Notes: generated by a model from the sequence alone, not told the origin. A DNA stretch of 17,073 nucleotides from JANMEX01 sp031423755 (GCA_031423755.1 JANPGC010000077.1:1-17073), one strand, 5' to 3'. Shown: positions 1-8,237, counted from the first letter of the stretch. Translations and numbers: made by a program.

Positions 1-1
1 C

Positions 2-748
2 GCCCTGCCATCCGTTGCTGCCGATTTGCCTGACCTTGGCGGCAAGGAAGTGGTGATTGTCACCGAAAACGCCTATCCGCCGCTGCAGTTTGTCGACCCG
101 AAGACGGGAACGCAGATCGGCTGGGAATATGATGCGATGAACGAGATCGCCAAGCGGTTGAATTTCAAGATCAAATATCAGAATACGTCATGGGATGCGA
201 TGATCCAGGCGGTGTCCGACGGCCAGTACAACATCGGCATGACCGGCATCACCATCAAGGATGAGCGCAAGGAAAAGGTCGACTTCTCCGACGCCTACAT
301 GCGCTCCGAACAGTTCATGCTGGTGCGCGGCGATGAGAGCCGTTTCACCGATGCCAAGACATTCGGCGAATTCAAGGAAGGGCTCGTCGGCGCGCAGGCC
401 GGCACGACGCCGTTCTACACGGCTGTCTACGAAGTGCTCGACGGCAAGGAAGACAATCCCCGCATCAAGCTGTTCGAAACCTTCGGCGCGACCGTTCAGG
501 CACTCAAGGCTGGTGATGTGGATACTGTTCTCACTGACGGGACCGCAGGCAAAGGCTATGTTGACGCGTCGAACGGCGGCCTCAAGCTGATAGGGGGCCC
601 GCTGGGCACGGAGGACTTCGGCTTCATCTTCACCAAGGGATCGGACTTGGTGGCACCGGTCAATGCGGCCATCGCAGCGCTCAAGGCCGACGGCACGCTG
701 GATGCGCTCAACAAGAAGTGGTTCGTCGACTACAAGTTCGGCGAGTGA
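2..748 (+). CDS. Polar amino acid ABC transporter substrate-binding protein (5' truncated by window)
   Basis: Periplasmic solute-binding protein of family 3 (SBP_bac_3), which captures an amino acid and hands it to an inner-membrane permease. The reading frame is open to the window edge. The first in-frame residues, ALPSVAAD, look like the end of a Sec signal peptide with cleavage after VAA, so only the start and signal core are missing; the TTG at 26 is not a real start. Family features seen: an N-terminal strand followed by ENAYPPLQFVD, then GWEYDAMNEIAKRL, the hinge-side GMTGITIKDERKEKVDFSDAY, and a second lobe with VGAQAGTT and DTVLTDG. The last residues, LNKKWFVDYKFGE, are a normal family ending. 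The matching permease lies 32 bases downstream. The substrate cannot be read from the sequence; a polar or basic amino acid is usual. Confident of family, not of ligand. Confidence 0.92.
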   Translation, partial: ALPSVAADLPDLGGKEVVIVTENAYPPLQFVDPKTGTQIGWEYDAMNEIAKRLNFKIKYQNTSWDAMIQAVSDGQYNIGMTGITIKDERKEKVDFSDAYMRSEQFMLVRGDESRFTDAKTFGEFKEGLVGAQAGTTPFYTAVYEVLDGKEDNPRIKLFETFGATVQALKAGDVDTVLTDGTAGKGYVDASNGGLKLIGGPLGTEDFGFIFTKGSDLVAPVNAAIAALKADGTLDALNKKWFVDYKFGE

Positions 749-755
749 GGATTAT

Positions 756-779
756 CGGCGGCTGAAGCCGCCGGTTTTT
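756..779 (+). terminator. Intercistronic hairpin with T-run (attenuator or RNA-stability element)
   Basis: CGGCGGC at 756-762 pairs perfectly with GCCGCCG at 767-773 across a TGAA loop, and TTTTT follows at 775-779. This has the form of an intrinsic terminator. It sits between the binding-protein stop (748) and the permease ATG (781). In such operons hairpins of this kind usually let most transcripts end, or stay protected, after the binding-protein gene, so that it is made in excess over the permease. That role is inferred. Confidence 0.6.
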
Positions 780-780
780 C

Positions 781-1593
781 ATGGCGGGCGGTCCGACTGA
801 CAAGAACGATGATTTCCCCTGGTGGCTGGCTGCGGCCGCCGGGCTTGCTGTTGCCATTGGCATACTGATTGCCGCCAACGGCATTTACACGCAGGTTTTC
901 ACCACGCTGGTCAAAGGCATCCGGACAACATTGTTTGTCACAGCGGTTGGCTTCTCGCTTGCCTGCCTCATGGGCCTTGGCCTTGCAATGATGGGGCTGT
1001 CGCGCTTCAAGGCGCTTCGGCAGATCGCGCGCTTTTATGTCGAGATCATCCGTGGCATTCCGATGCTGGTGCTGTTGTTCTACATCGCGTTTGTCGGCGC
1101 ACCGGCGTTTGTCGCCTTCTGGAATTTCGTCACCGCACCGCTGCAGTCCATAGGGCTGTTCGGGCCGATGGGCATCCGTGATTTTTCGCTTCTGTGGCGG
1201 GCGATCATCGCCTTGATGATCGGCTATTCGGCATTCTTGTCTGAAGTGTTTCGGGCCGGCATTCAGGCGGTTGACAAAGGCCAGATCGAGGCGGCGAAGG
1301 CGCTTGGGCTCTCCGGCTGGCTGCGGTTCCGGCACGTGGTGTTTCCGCAAGCCTTCCGCACAATCCTGCCGCCGCTCGGCAATGATTTCATTGCGATGGT
1401 GAAAGACTCTTCGCTCGTCTCGGTGCTTGGCGTTTCCGATATCACGCAGCTTGGAAAGGTTTATGCCTCAGGCTCATTCCGGTTTTTCGAGACCTATTCG
1501 ATCGTCGCCTATATCTATCTGGTGATGACCGTCAGCCTGTCGCTGGCGCTGCGCAGGCTGGAGCAGCGGATGCGAAGAGCGGACGAGCGGTAA
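781..1593 (+). CDS. Polar amino acid ABC transporter permease (HisM/GlnP type)
   Basis: Inner-membrane permease of an amino acid ABC importer, 270 residues. Hydrophobic segments begin near residues 16, 57 and 95, with more around 140 and 235. The cytoplasmic EAA loop that docks the ATPase is clear at roughly residues 165-190: GQIEAAKALGLSGWLRFRHV followed by a proline- and leucine-rich stretch ending in PPLGND. The ATG follows directly on the T-run of the preceding hairpin and has no Shine-Dalgarno sequence nearby, so translation may depend on ribosomes arriving from the binding-protein gene, or the start may be misplaced. No ATPase gene follows, because kup converges three bases beyond the stop; the ATPase must lie upstream of the window or elsewhere. 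Confidence 0.9.
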   Translation: MAGGPTDKNDDFPWWLAAAAGLAVAIGILIAANGIYTQVFTTLVKGIRTTLFVTAVGFSLACLMGLGLAMMGLSRFKALRQIARFYVEIIRGIPMLVLLFYIAFVGAPAFVAFWNFVTAPLQSIGLFGPMGIRDFSLLWRAIIALMIGYSAFLSEVFRAGIQAVDKGQIEAAKALGLSGWLRFRHVVFPQAFRTILPPLGNDFIAMVKDSSLVSVLGVSDITQLGKVYASGSFRFFETYSIVAYIYLVMTVSLSLALRRLEQRMRRADER

Positions 1594-1596
1594 GGG

Positions 1597-3519
1597 CTAC
1601 ACTGTGACCTGGGACCCCATCTCCACCACCCGGTTGTACGGGATGTGGAAAAAGTCGGTCGCATTGGCGGCTGATCTTGCCAGCGCGATGTAAAGCCCGT
1701 CCTGCCAGAGCGGCATGCCGGATTGCGCGGATGCCTTGATGGTCCTTCGCCCAAGGAAGAAGGACGTCTGCATCAATTCAAACTCGCAGCCCTTGCGGCG
1801 CGCGGCTGCGAGCAAATGCGGGATGCGCGGCGACTGCATGTAGCCGAGATGGGCAACGATGCGGCGGAAGTCATCCGACAGCGTTTCGACGGAGATTTGC
1901 TCGTTTTCCGGCACATAGGGCACCGACGCGGTCTTGATCGTCAGCAATATGTTGGTGTTGTGAAGAACGTGGTTGTGCTTGAGATTGTGCATCAGCGCGG
2001 TCGGGGCCGTTTCAGGATCAGCCGTCAGGAATACGGCTGTTCCAACGACCCGCTGCGGCGGCTTTTTGGCCAGCATTTTGGCCAGGTCAGCCAGAGGCAC
2101 GCTTTCGCGGCGCGACTTATCCGAGATGATGCCGCTGCCGCGCACCCAGGTCCACATGACAACCATCAGGAACATGCCGAAAGCAAGCGGCAGCGCTGCG
2201 CCATCGAGAAGTTTGAGAAGGTTTGCGCCGAAGAAGGCCAGATCGATGATGATGAGCGGCGTCATGATGGCAAGCGCCCAGCCGAGGCCCCATTTCCAGA
2301 CTTTCCAGATCACCAATATCATCAGGCCGGCGTCTGCGAGCATCGCGCCAGTCACGGCAATGCCATAGGCGGAAGCCAAGGAGGAAGATGTCTGGAACAG
2401 GACAATCAGCGCAATGACGCCTGCAAACAGCAGGCGGTTGACCTTCGGCAGATAAATCTGCCCTGCCAGTTGCTCAGACGTGTGCCGGATTTCCAGCCGC
2501 GGCAGTATGCCCAGCTGGACCGCCTGCGAGGTCAGCGAAAAGGCGCCGGTGATGACAGCTTGCGAGGCAATGACTGCAGCCACGCACGACAGCATGACCA
2601 GCGGAATGGAAGCCCATTCCGGCGCCATCAGGAAGAACGGGTTCTCCGCAGTTTCCGGGTGGCCGAGGATCATTGCGCCTTGACCGAGGTAGTTCAACGC
2701 CAGCATCGGGAACACATAAACCATCCACGCCCAGCGGATCGGCGAGCGGCCAAAATGGCCCATGTCGGCGTAGAGCGCCTCCGCGCCGGTCACGCACAGA
2801 AATACGGAACCGAGGACCACAAGACCGACGACGCCGTGATTGGCGAGAAACCATCCCGCGTAATACGGGTTGATCGCCTTGAATATCTCCGGATCGTCGG
2901 CAATGTGATATATTCCAAGCGCCCCAAGGGTGGCAAACCACAACACCATGATGGGGCCGAAAAATGCGGCGACCTTGGCCGTTCCGCGGCTTTGCACCGA
3001 GAACAGCAGAACGATGATCAGGATTGCTGCCGGAAGGACAAAACGCTCGGTGCCGGGCAAGACGACGGCAAATCCCTCAACGGCCGAAAGGACCGAGACG
3101 GCCGGTGTGATCACAGAGTCGCCGTAAAACAAGGCAGCGCCGGCGACGCCGAGAAAGAAGGCCATGTTCATGCCGCGGCCCATGACTTTTTGCGCCAGAG
3201 CCATGAGCGAAAGTGTGCCACCCTCTCCCTGGTTGTCGGCGCTCATGATGAGCAGGACATATTTGACGGTGACCACAAGGATCAGCGCCCAAAGCATCAG
3301 CGAGATCACGCCGATAACTTCACCGCGCGTGATGCCATCTGCCGCCGCATGGTGCAGGGATTCACGCACTGCATAGAGCGGGCTGGTACCGATGTCGCCG
3401 TAGACAACGCCAATCGATCCTACAGCCAAGCCGATAAACGGGCCTCTTGATTTGTGAGACTGCGACCCGCCGTTTTCCGCGCCGTTTTCAGTTCCGGCGC
3501 GCATGTCTTCATGGTTCAT
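1597..3519 (-). CDS. kup: Kup-family potassium uptake transporter
   Basis: Low-affinity K+/H+ symporter of the KUP/HAK/KT family in the inner membrane, 640 residues, close to the usual length of about 620-630. After a hydrophilic N-terminus of about 25 residues comes the family signature GVVYGDIGTSPLYAVRES, then SADNQGEGGTLSLMALAQ, FYGDSVITPAVSVLSAVEG, and a run of about twelve membrane segments up to residue 460. A soluble C-terminal domain of about 170 residues follows, ending FFHIPYNRVVEMGSQVTV, typical of the family. The ATG at 3519 has no strong ribosome site; an in-frame ATG at 3504 is an alternative. The gene converges on the ABC permease with three bases between stops and no terminator in the gap. 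Confidence 0.95.
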   Translation of the reverse strand: MNHEDMRAGTENGAENGGSQSHKSRGPFIGLAVGSIGVVYGDIGTSPLYAVRESLHHAAADGITRGEVIGVISLMLWALILVVTVKYVLLIMSADNQGEGGTLSLMALAQKVMGRGMNMAFFLGVAGAALFYGDSVITPAVSVLSAVEGFAVVLPGTERFVLPAAILIIVLLFSVQSRGTAKVAAFFGPIMVLWFATLGALGIYHIADDPEIFKAINPYYAGWFLANHGVVGLVVLGSVFLCVTGAEALYADMGHFGRSPIRWAWMVYVFPMLALNYLGQGAMILGHPETAENPFFLMAPEWASIPLVMLSCVAAVIASQAVITGAFSLTSQAVQLGILPRLEIRHTSEQLAGQIYLPKVNRLLFAGVIALIVLFQTSSSLASAYGIAVTGAMLADAGLMILVIWKVWKWGLGWALAIMTPLIIIDLAFFGANLLKLLDGAALPLAFGMFLMVVMWTWVRGSGIISDKSRRESVPLADLAKMLAKKPPQRVVGTAVFLTADPETAPTALMHNLKHNHVLHNTNILLTIKTASVPYVPENEQISVETLSDDFRRIVAHLGYMQSPRIPHLLAAARRKGCEFELMQTSFFLGRRTIKASAQSGMPLWQDGLYIALARSAANATDFFHIPYNRVVEMGSQVTV

Positions 3520-3729
3520 GATGGATTTTTCAGCTTTGTTGCAGCGAAGTATCGAGCCGCGGTGGCCGGGTTTGTTTGTGTCTCAGGCCTTTCAAGTGGC
3601 GGTCGGTATACACCTCTTGCAATGCAGCGAAAAGCGGATTCTTTCAAGCAAAGGCTACCAATGCATTCACTTGGCGTTGCCGCGGCCAATGCGATTGCCG
3701 GTTTGGCAAAATCCTGATATGAGCCGGGC
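3520..3729. other. Intergenic region between kup and the leuC side
   Basis: This is the divergent region upstream of kup and of the small ORF before leuC. Overlapping ORFs on both strands here have no recognisable domain, no good ribosome site and low-complexity, shadow-like composition, so I do not call them. Promoters for kup (leftward) and for leuC (rightward) should lie here, but I see no convincing -35/-10 pair. Confidence 0.4.
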
Positions 3730-3858
3730 ATGAAGGAAAATCACGGCAAAACCGACAGTTTGGCCCGGCAAAAGGCCATTGTTCTGCAGGATCACAAGCG
3801 GCTGCCGGGGCGGTTTTTCGCGCGGCTTGCCGGTGCGCTGACCTGCCGCATCGGCTGA
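3730..3858 (+). CDS. Possible small basic protein upstream of leuC
   Basis: ATG to TGA, 42 codons. The peptide begins MKENHGKTDSLARQKAIVL, continues with a basic stretch containing KRLPGRFFARL, and ends in TCRIG. It is rich in Lys and Arg with one short amphipathic segment and no signal peptide. The sequence before the ATG (GAGCCGGGC) is a poor ribosome site. It lies 66 bases before leuC in the same direction. It is not a classical leucine leader: only 5 of 42 residues are Leu and they are not clustered. I do not recognise it; it could be chance. Conservation in relatives would decide. Confidence 0.25.
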   Translation: MKENHGKTDSLARQKAIVLQDHKRLPGRFFARLAGALTCRIG

Positions 3859-3910
3859 GGCCAGTTTGCCGCCTGTGCGGCCTTTCCGATCTGTTTCAAT
3901 GACCATTTCA

Positions 3911-3916
3911 AAGGGA
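3911..3916 (+). promoter_or_regulatory. Ribosome binding site of leuC
   Basis: AAGGGA eight bases before the ATG at 3925 fixes the leuC start. A short inverted repeat, GCCGC (3868-3872) with GCGGC (3877-3881) around CTGT, lies in the leader. An overlapping alternative pairs AGGCC (3858-3862) with GGCCT (3879-3883). I give no function to these. Confidence 0.6.
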
Positions 3917-3924
3917 ATAGCCCG

Positions 3925-5337
3925 ATGACTTCCGTACCAAAGACGCTCTATGACAAGATTTTTGCCGACCACGTTGTCGACACACAGGAAGATGGCACTT
4001 GCCTGCTCTACATCGACCGCCATCTGGTCCACGAAGTAACCAGCCCACAAGCGTTTGAAGCGCTGCGGCTGGCGCATCGACAGGTCCGGCATCCGGAAAA
4101 GACGCTTGCCGTGGTTGACCATAATGTGCCGACCTCGCCGGACCGCAAGCTTGGCATAAAGAATGAGGAAAGCCGCATCCAGGTCGAGGCGCTGGCGCAG
4201 AACGCCGCTGACTTCAAGGTCGAGTATTTCGACCAGAACGACATCCGCCAGGGCATTGTCCACATTGTCGGTCCGGAGCAGGGCTTCACCTTGCCCGGCA
4301 TGACCATTGTCTGCGGCGACAGCCATACCTCGACACACGGCGCATTCGGCGCGCTGGCGCATGGCATCGGCACTTCGGAAGTCGAGCATGTTCTGGCCAC
4401 CCAGACGCTGATCCAGAAAAAGGCCAAGAACATGCTGGTGCGTGTGGATGGCCAATTGCCGCCGCACGTGACAGCCAAGGACATCATCCTTGCCATCATC
4501 GGCGAAATCGGCACTGCGGGCGGCAACGGCCATGTCATTGAGTTTGCCGGTGAAGCAATCCGTGCCCTGTCGATGGAAGGCCGAATGACGGTCTGCAACA
4601 TGACCATTGAAGGCGGCGCGCGCGCTGGTCTTATCGCGCCGGATGAAAAAACGTTCGAATACATCAAGGGCAAGCCACGCGCGCCAAAGGGGGCTGCGTT
4701 CGATATGGCGATGGACTATTGGAAGACGCTGTACACGGACGAGGGCGCGCATTTTGACAAGGTCGTGGTGCTCGACGCAGCGAAACTCCCGCCGATCGTA
4801 TCCTGGGGTTCATCGCCTGAAGATGTGATTTCGGTCATGGGCGCAGTACCAAATCCGGATGATATTGAAGACGACAACAAGCGCACCTCCAAATGGCGGG
4901 CGCTCGACTATATGGGCCTGAAGCCTGGCACCAAGATCACCGACATAGCGCTGGACCGCGTGTTCATCGGCTCCTGCACCAATGGCCGCATCGAAGATCT
5001 GCGCGAGGTAGCCAAGGTTGTCGAAGGCAAGACGGTTGCCTCGACCGTGTCTGCCATGATCGTTCCCGGCTCGGGTCTTGTGAAGGAAATGGCAGAGGCC
5101 GAAGGTCTCGACACCATCTTCAAGGCTGCGGGCTTTGACTGGCGCGAGCCGGGCTGCTCGATGTGTCTTGCCATGAACGACGACCGGTTGAAGCCGGGCG
5201 AGCGTTGCGCTTCGACGTCCAACCGCAACTTTGAAGGCCGTCAGGGCTTCAAAGGCCGCACCCATCTGGTCTCGCCAGCGATGGCGGCAGCGGCGGCGAT
5301 TGCCGGGCATTTTGTGGATATCCGCGAGTGGAATTGA
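3925..5337 (+). CDS. leuC: 3-isopropylmalate dehydratase large subunit
   Basis: LeuC, 470 residues, cytoplasmic. With LeuD it isomerises 2-isopropylmalate to 3-isopropylmalate in leucine biosynthesis. The three cysteines that bind the [4Fe-4S] cluster are present: Cys351 in FIGSCTNG, and Cys411 and Cys414 in GCSMC, the spacing expected for LeuC. Other signatures: MTSVPKTLYDKIFADHVVD at the start, CGDSHTSTHGAFGALAHGIG (the aconitase motif), GGNGHVIEFAG, EGGARAGLIAPDEKTFEYI, and FEGRQGFKGRTHLVSPAMAA near the C-terminus. The start at 3925 has the ribosome site AAGGGA. leuD is not adjacent, which is common in rhizobia. A strong hairpin follows directly after the stop. Confidence 0.97.
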   Translation: MTSVPKTLYDKIFADHVVDTQEDGTCLLYIDRHLVHEVTSPQAFEALRLAHRQVRHPEKTLAVVDHNVPTSPDRKLGIKNEESRIQVEALAQNAADFKVEYFDQNDIRQGIVHIVGPEQGFTLPGMTIVCGDSHTSTHGAFGALAHGIGTSEVEHVLATQTLIQKKAKNMLVRVDGQLPPHVTAKDIILAIIGEIGTAGGNGHVIEFAGEAIRALSMEGRMTVCNMTIEGGARAGLIAPDEKTFEYIKGKPRAPKGAAFDMAMDYWKTLYTDEGAHFDKVVVLDAAKLPPIVSWGSSPEDVISVMGAVPNPDDIEDDNKRTSKWRALDYMGLKPGTKITDIALDRVFIGSCTNGRIEDLREVAKVVEGKTVASTVSAMIVPGSGLVKEMAEAEGLDTIFKAAGFDWREPGCSMCLAMNDDRLKPGERCASTSNRNFEGRQGFKGRTHLVSPAMAAAAAIAGHFVDIREWN

Positions 5338-5369
5338 GCTTTCCTGCATGCAATACCGGGCAGGAAAGC
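5338..5369 (+). terminator. Hairpin directly after leuC
   Basis: GCTTTCCTGC (5338-5347) and GCAGGAAAGC (5360-5369) form a perfect 10-bp stem with a 12-base loop, beginning on the base after the leuC stop. It is not followed by a clean T-run (CTTGGTCTTG follows), so it is either a weak intrinsic terminator or a 3'-end protecting structure. Placement and perfection make a real RNA element likely. Confidence 0.6.
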
Positions 5370-5372
5370 CTT

Positions 5373-5410
5373 GGTCTTGACTATTTCACCAAAATAAATT
5401 GGTCAAGACC
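5373..5410. repeat. 9-bp perfect inverted repeat upstream of the diguanylate cyclase gene
   Basis: GGTCTTGAC (5373-5381) and GTCAAGACC (5402-5410) are perfect inverted copies separated by 20 AT-rich bases. The hexamer TTGGTC also occurs in direct orientation at 5371 and 5399, and ACCAA at 5388-5392 could pair with either TTGGT copy. It may be the regulator site of the gene at 5512, an RNA switch-like fold, or a second end structure of leuC. Function is unknown. Confidence 0.4.
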
Positions 5411-5511
5411 CTAACAAGCCATTGACGCGCGTGCAGTAATTTTAGCGCCTGCCGGAAGCCGGGTTTAATTCAATTCTGCAATAACCAACCCGGGATTTCC
5501 GGGATCAGGCA

Positions 5512-6687
5512 ATGCAGCTCACCATTGGCGGCGTTATTACTTTCATAGGATTGCTGGCAGGGCTGAATTTTTTCGGCCTGTTTCTTGCTGTCTGGCTGAC
5601 GGACCGCACGGCGCGGCATCTGGCCCTCTATGTCGGCTGCACGGTATTCTTCGGCTTGAGCGGGGTGCTTGACATCAGCGTGCTCAGCGGTGGCCTGCCG
5701 ACAGGGGCGCAAAGCCTGTCGAGAGCCATGGACACCGCAGCCCTTGTGCTGGTTGTCCGGGGCATGTCGATGGATTTTGGACTGCGCATTCCCGACCGGC
5801 ACATTTATGTTTTGGCGGGCCTTGGTCTGATCACCGGGTTGGCGCAGTCGGTCTTGCAGCCGCCCGAAGAAGTCTGGCATCTGTCGGGGATAGTGGTATC
5901 GCACGGCATGCTTATGTTGCTGCTGGCGCGGGCGGCGTTCATCCATAGGCATTCACAGCCCACTGTCCGCATCATCGGCGCGTTTGGCCTCATATTCGCT
6001 GTGGATTACCTGGCCTTTCACCCATTCCTCGCCAGCCATGTCAGCGGGCTGGTCAATTATACCGGACTTCAGCGGTTGGATGTCTACATTTCAGTGACAA
6101 ACACGGTTTTCCTCGTCTTTGCCTTCGCCATAAGCGCCGTTCTGTTTTTCAACACGATGAACCGGCTGGTCATCGCCTATCGCAACGCCTCGCTCACCGA
6201 TCCATTGACCGGGCTTTGCAACCGGCGCGGCTTTTTTGCCGCCGTGTCCGGGACGTCGGCCCAGCCTGCCTGCATCATCATGGCCGACATTGATCATTTC
6301 AAACAGATAAATGACCGTTTCGGACATGACGCCGGCGATGATACAATTATTACAGTTGCGTCCATTCTCAAGGAAGCGGCACTGCCAACGACGGTGTATG
6401 GCCGGCTCGGCGGGGAGGAGTTCGGCATCTTTCTGCCCAACACGCCGCTGGCTGCCGGTCATGCCTTTGCCAACGCGCTTCGCATGGTCATAGAGGCCCG
6501 CATTCACGATTCACTGCCGCAAGGCTATCAGGTCACAGCAAGCCTCGGCGTCTGTGAAATCACCAATGGCGACACACGAGACGGGCTGCGGCGCGCCGAC
6601 GCAGCGCTGTACCAAGCCAAAAATGGCGGCCGCAACCGGGTTTGCAGCAATGCGGATCTGCCTGTAACGCTCGACGCAGCGGCTTGA
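5512..6687 (+). CDS. Membrane-bound diguanylate cyclase (GGDEF domain)
   Basis: Makes the second messenger cyclic di-GMP from two GTP at the inner membrane. Residues 1-220 hold about six or seven hydrophobic segments and no recognised soluble sensor domain. The GGDEF domain starts at SLTDPLTGLCNRRGFF, continues with MADIDHFKQINDRFGHDAGD, and carries the active-site loop GGEEF at residues 300-304, a competent variant; ADAALYQAKNGGRNRV is near the end. The inhibitory RxxD motif, expected to end six residues before GGEEF, is absent (LPTT there), so product inhibition at that site is unlikely. No EAL domain follows. The ATG has a modest AGG upstream. The gene stands alone, converging on the decarboxylase gene 32 bases away. 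The signal it senses is unknown. Confidence 0.92.
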   Translation: MQLTIGGVITFIGLLAGLNFFGLFLAVWLTDRTARHLALYVGCTVFFGLSGVLDISVLSGGLPTGAQSLSRAMDTAALVLVVRGMSMDFGLRIPDRHIYVLAGLGLITGLAQSVLQPPEEVWHLSGIVVSHGMLMLLLARAAFIHRHSQPTVRIIGAFGLIFAVDYLAFHPFLASHVSGLVNYTGLQRLDVYISVTNTVFLVFAFAISAVLFFNTMNRLVIAYRNASLTDPLTGLCNRRGFFAAVSGTSAQPACIIMADIDHFKQINDRFGHDAGDDTIITVASILKEAALPTTVYGRLGGEEFGIFLPNTPLAAGHAFANALRMVIEARIHDSLPQGYQVTASLGVCEITNGDTRDGLRRADAALYQAKNGGRNRVCSNADLPVTLDAAA

Positions 6688-6719
6688 GAGCCTAAGGACG
6701 AGGACTGAATGCCGCCGCC

Positions 6720-8192
6720 TTATGGCAGCGCTGCCAAAAGCATGTCTCCCAACCGCACCATCTCGCTCACCAGCAAATCCAGATCTTGGCGCCTTGTGCG
6801 GTGATTGTTGACTGCAGCGCGCAGGCAATGCCTTCCATGGATGGTGGTGTCGGTCACAACCGCAGTGCCCTCCTCCTGCATGTGCAGCATGATTTCGGTG
6901 TTCAGCGCCCGGTGCGCCGCCTCGTCCGCGCCTTCGATCCGGTAGCGGAAGCAGGCGATGTTGATGACAGTGGGTGCCATCAGCTCCAGCTTTCGCTCCT
7001 TCGCAATCAACGCGGTCAGATACGCGCCTTGCGCAATATTCTGGTCAATCAGCCGTCCAAACTTGGCAACACCCTGTTCTTTCAGCGACATCCAGATCTT
7101 CAGCGCCTTGAAGCCGCGCGACAGTTCAAAACCATAATCAAACAGATATTCACCTGAAGCCACGCCGCGCGGCTTTTCTTCGAGGTAATCGCCGTGCAGC
7201 GCGAAGGTGGAAAAATGCAGATTGCGATCCCGCACCAGCGCGCAGCCCGCTTCGAACGGTGTGTGCAACCATTTGTGCGGATCGAGCGCCAGCGAATCTG
7301 CGGATTCGATCCCGTCGACCATAAAACCATGTTCAGGCGCTATCTTTATCAGCGCTCCGATGCAGCCGTCGATGTGGAACCAAATTCCCTCACGGCGGCA
7401 CACTTCGCCGATTGCCTTAAGGTCATCTATCGAACCCGTGTTTGTTGTTCCCACCGTGCCGATCACGCAGGCGGGGCGCATGCCCGCTGCGCGGTCTTCG
7501 GCAATCATCCGCTCAAGCGCGCTGATATCCATTCGGAAATTCCCATCAGACGGCACGAGCGCCAGCGCCCGGCTGCCCAGTCCGAGCGTCTCCATCGCCT
7601 TCTGGTGGCAACTGTGAACCTGATCGGATGCGTAATAGCGCAGCGGCTGCGGCAGGCTGGTGATGCCTTCGGTGCGCACATCAATTCCGGCCATGGCGTT
7701 GCGCGCAACGGTCAGTCCGACCATGTTGGCCATCGAGCCGCCCGATGTCAGCGTGCCGCTGGCGCTTGCCGGAAAGCCCATCATTTCCTTCAGCCAGCTG
7801 ACCACCTGCCGGTCGAGCTGCGCGGCTGCAGTGTTGCCGCCGCCAAGATTTGAGCCCTCAATGGCAGCAAGGAAATCACCCAAGGCACCGGTGAAATTGC
7901 CGGCTCCCATATACCAGCCCCAAAAGCGCGGGTGGATGTTGCCCATCGGGTAGGGCATCAGATTTTCGGTCAATTGACCATAGACATTTTCGAGCGGCGT
8001 CGGCTGGTCAGGAACCTGCGTCAGGTAAGCTGCGCGGACATGTGCGGGCATTTCCTGCCACACGGGCCGCTCGCGCAATCGGCTCAGGTGCCCAATTGAA
8101 TCGTCGATGATCCTGTGCGCCAGCGCTCGCGCTCCTTCCCAGTCGTCAGGGTCGAGTGTCTCTTCAAGCTGGTTGTTGAGTGGATCTGTCAT
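6720..8192 (-). CDS. Group II pyridoxal-phosphate-dependent amino acid decarboxylase
   Basis: PLP enzyme of the aromatic-L-amino-acid/glutamate decarboxylase group, 490 residues, predicted cytoplasmic. Seen: NIHPRFWGWYMGAGN near the substrate entrance, SGTLTSGGSMANMVGL for cofactor phosphate contacts, HIDGCIGA for the PLP-pyridine aspartate region, and the Schiff-base lysine Lys307 in DPHKWLHTPFEAGC. The C-terminal domain ends RRQDLDLLVSEMVRLGDMLL. I chose the ATG at 8192, with GGGA upstream, over an in-frame GTG at 8222 without a ribosome site. It follows the ChaC-like gene by 45 bases in the same direction, so co-transcription is likely. The substrate (aromatic amino acid, glutamate, 2,4-diaminobutyrate or other) cannot be fixed from these motifs. 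Confidence 0.88.
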   Translation of the reverse strand: MTDPLNNQLEETLDPDDWEGARALAHRIIDDSIGHLSRLRERPVWQEMPAHVRAAYLTQVPDQPTPLENVYGQLTENLMPYPMGNIHPRFWGWYMGAGNFTGALGDFLAAIEGSNLGGGNTAAAQLDRQVVSWLKEMMGFPASASGTLTSGGSMANMVGLTVARNAMAGIDVRTEGITSLPQPLRYYASDQVHSCHQKAMETLGLGSRALALVPSDGNFRMDISALERMIAEDRAAGMRPACVIGTVGTTNTGSIDDLKAIGEVCRREGIWFHIDGCIGALIKIAPEHGFMVDGIESADSLALDPHKWLHTPFEAGCALVRDRNLHFSTFALHGDYLEEKPRGVASGEYLFDYGFELSRGFKALKIWMSLKEQGVAKFGRLIDQNIAQGAYLTALIAKERKLELMAPTVINIACFRYRIEGADEAAHRALNTEIMLHMQEEGTAVVTDTTIHGRHCLRAAVNNHRTRRQDLDLLVSEMVRLGDMLLAALP

Positions 8193-8237
8193 GGCTGTGG
8201 TCCCGGCGCAGCATAGAAACACACTTCGTCCAGTCCG

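Noticed and set aside
1594..1596. Bidirectional terminator between the permease and kup
   Set aside because: Only three bases separate the stops and no stem-loop with T-run is evident at the junction.
1723..3450. 575-codon open frame on the plus strand opposite kup
   Set aside because: Composition is rich in Arg, His, Asp and Gln with no domain, typical of the antisense frame of a GC-rich membrane protein gene; kup is unambiguous.
3730..3858. Leucine-type attenuator leader peptide for leuC
   Set aside because: Only five scattered Leu codons in 42 and no terminator with T-run follows.
3667..4752. 361-codon open frame on the minus strand over leuC
   Set aside because: It is the antisense shadow of a clearly recognised leuC and has no family features.
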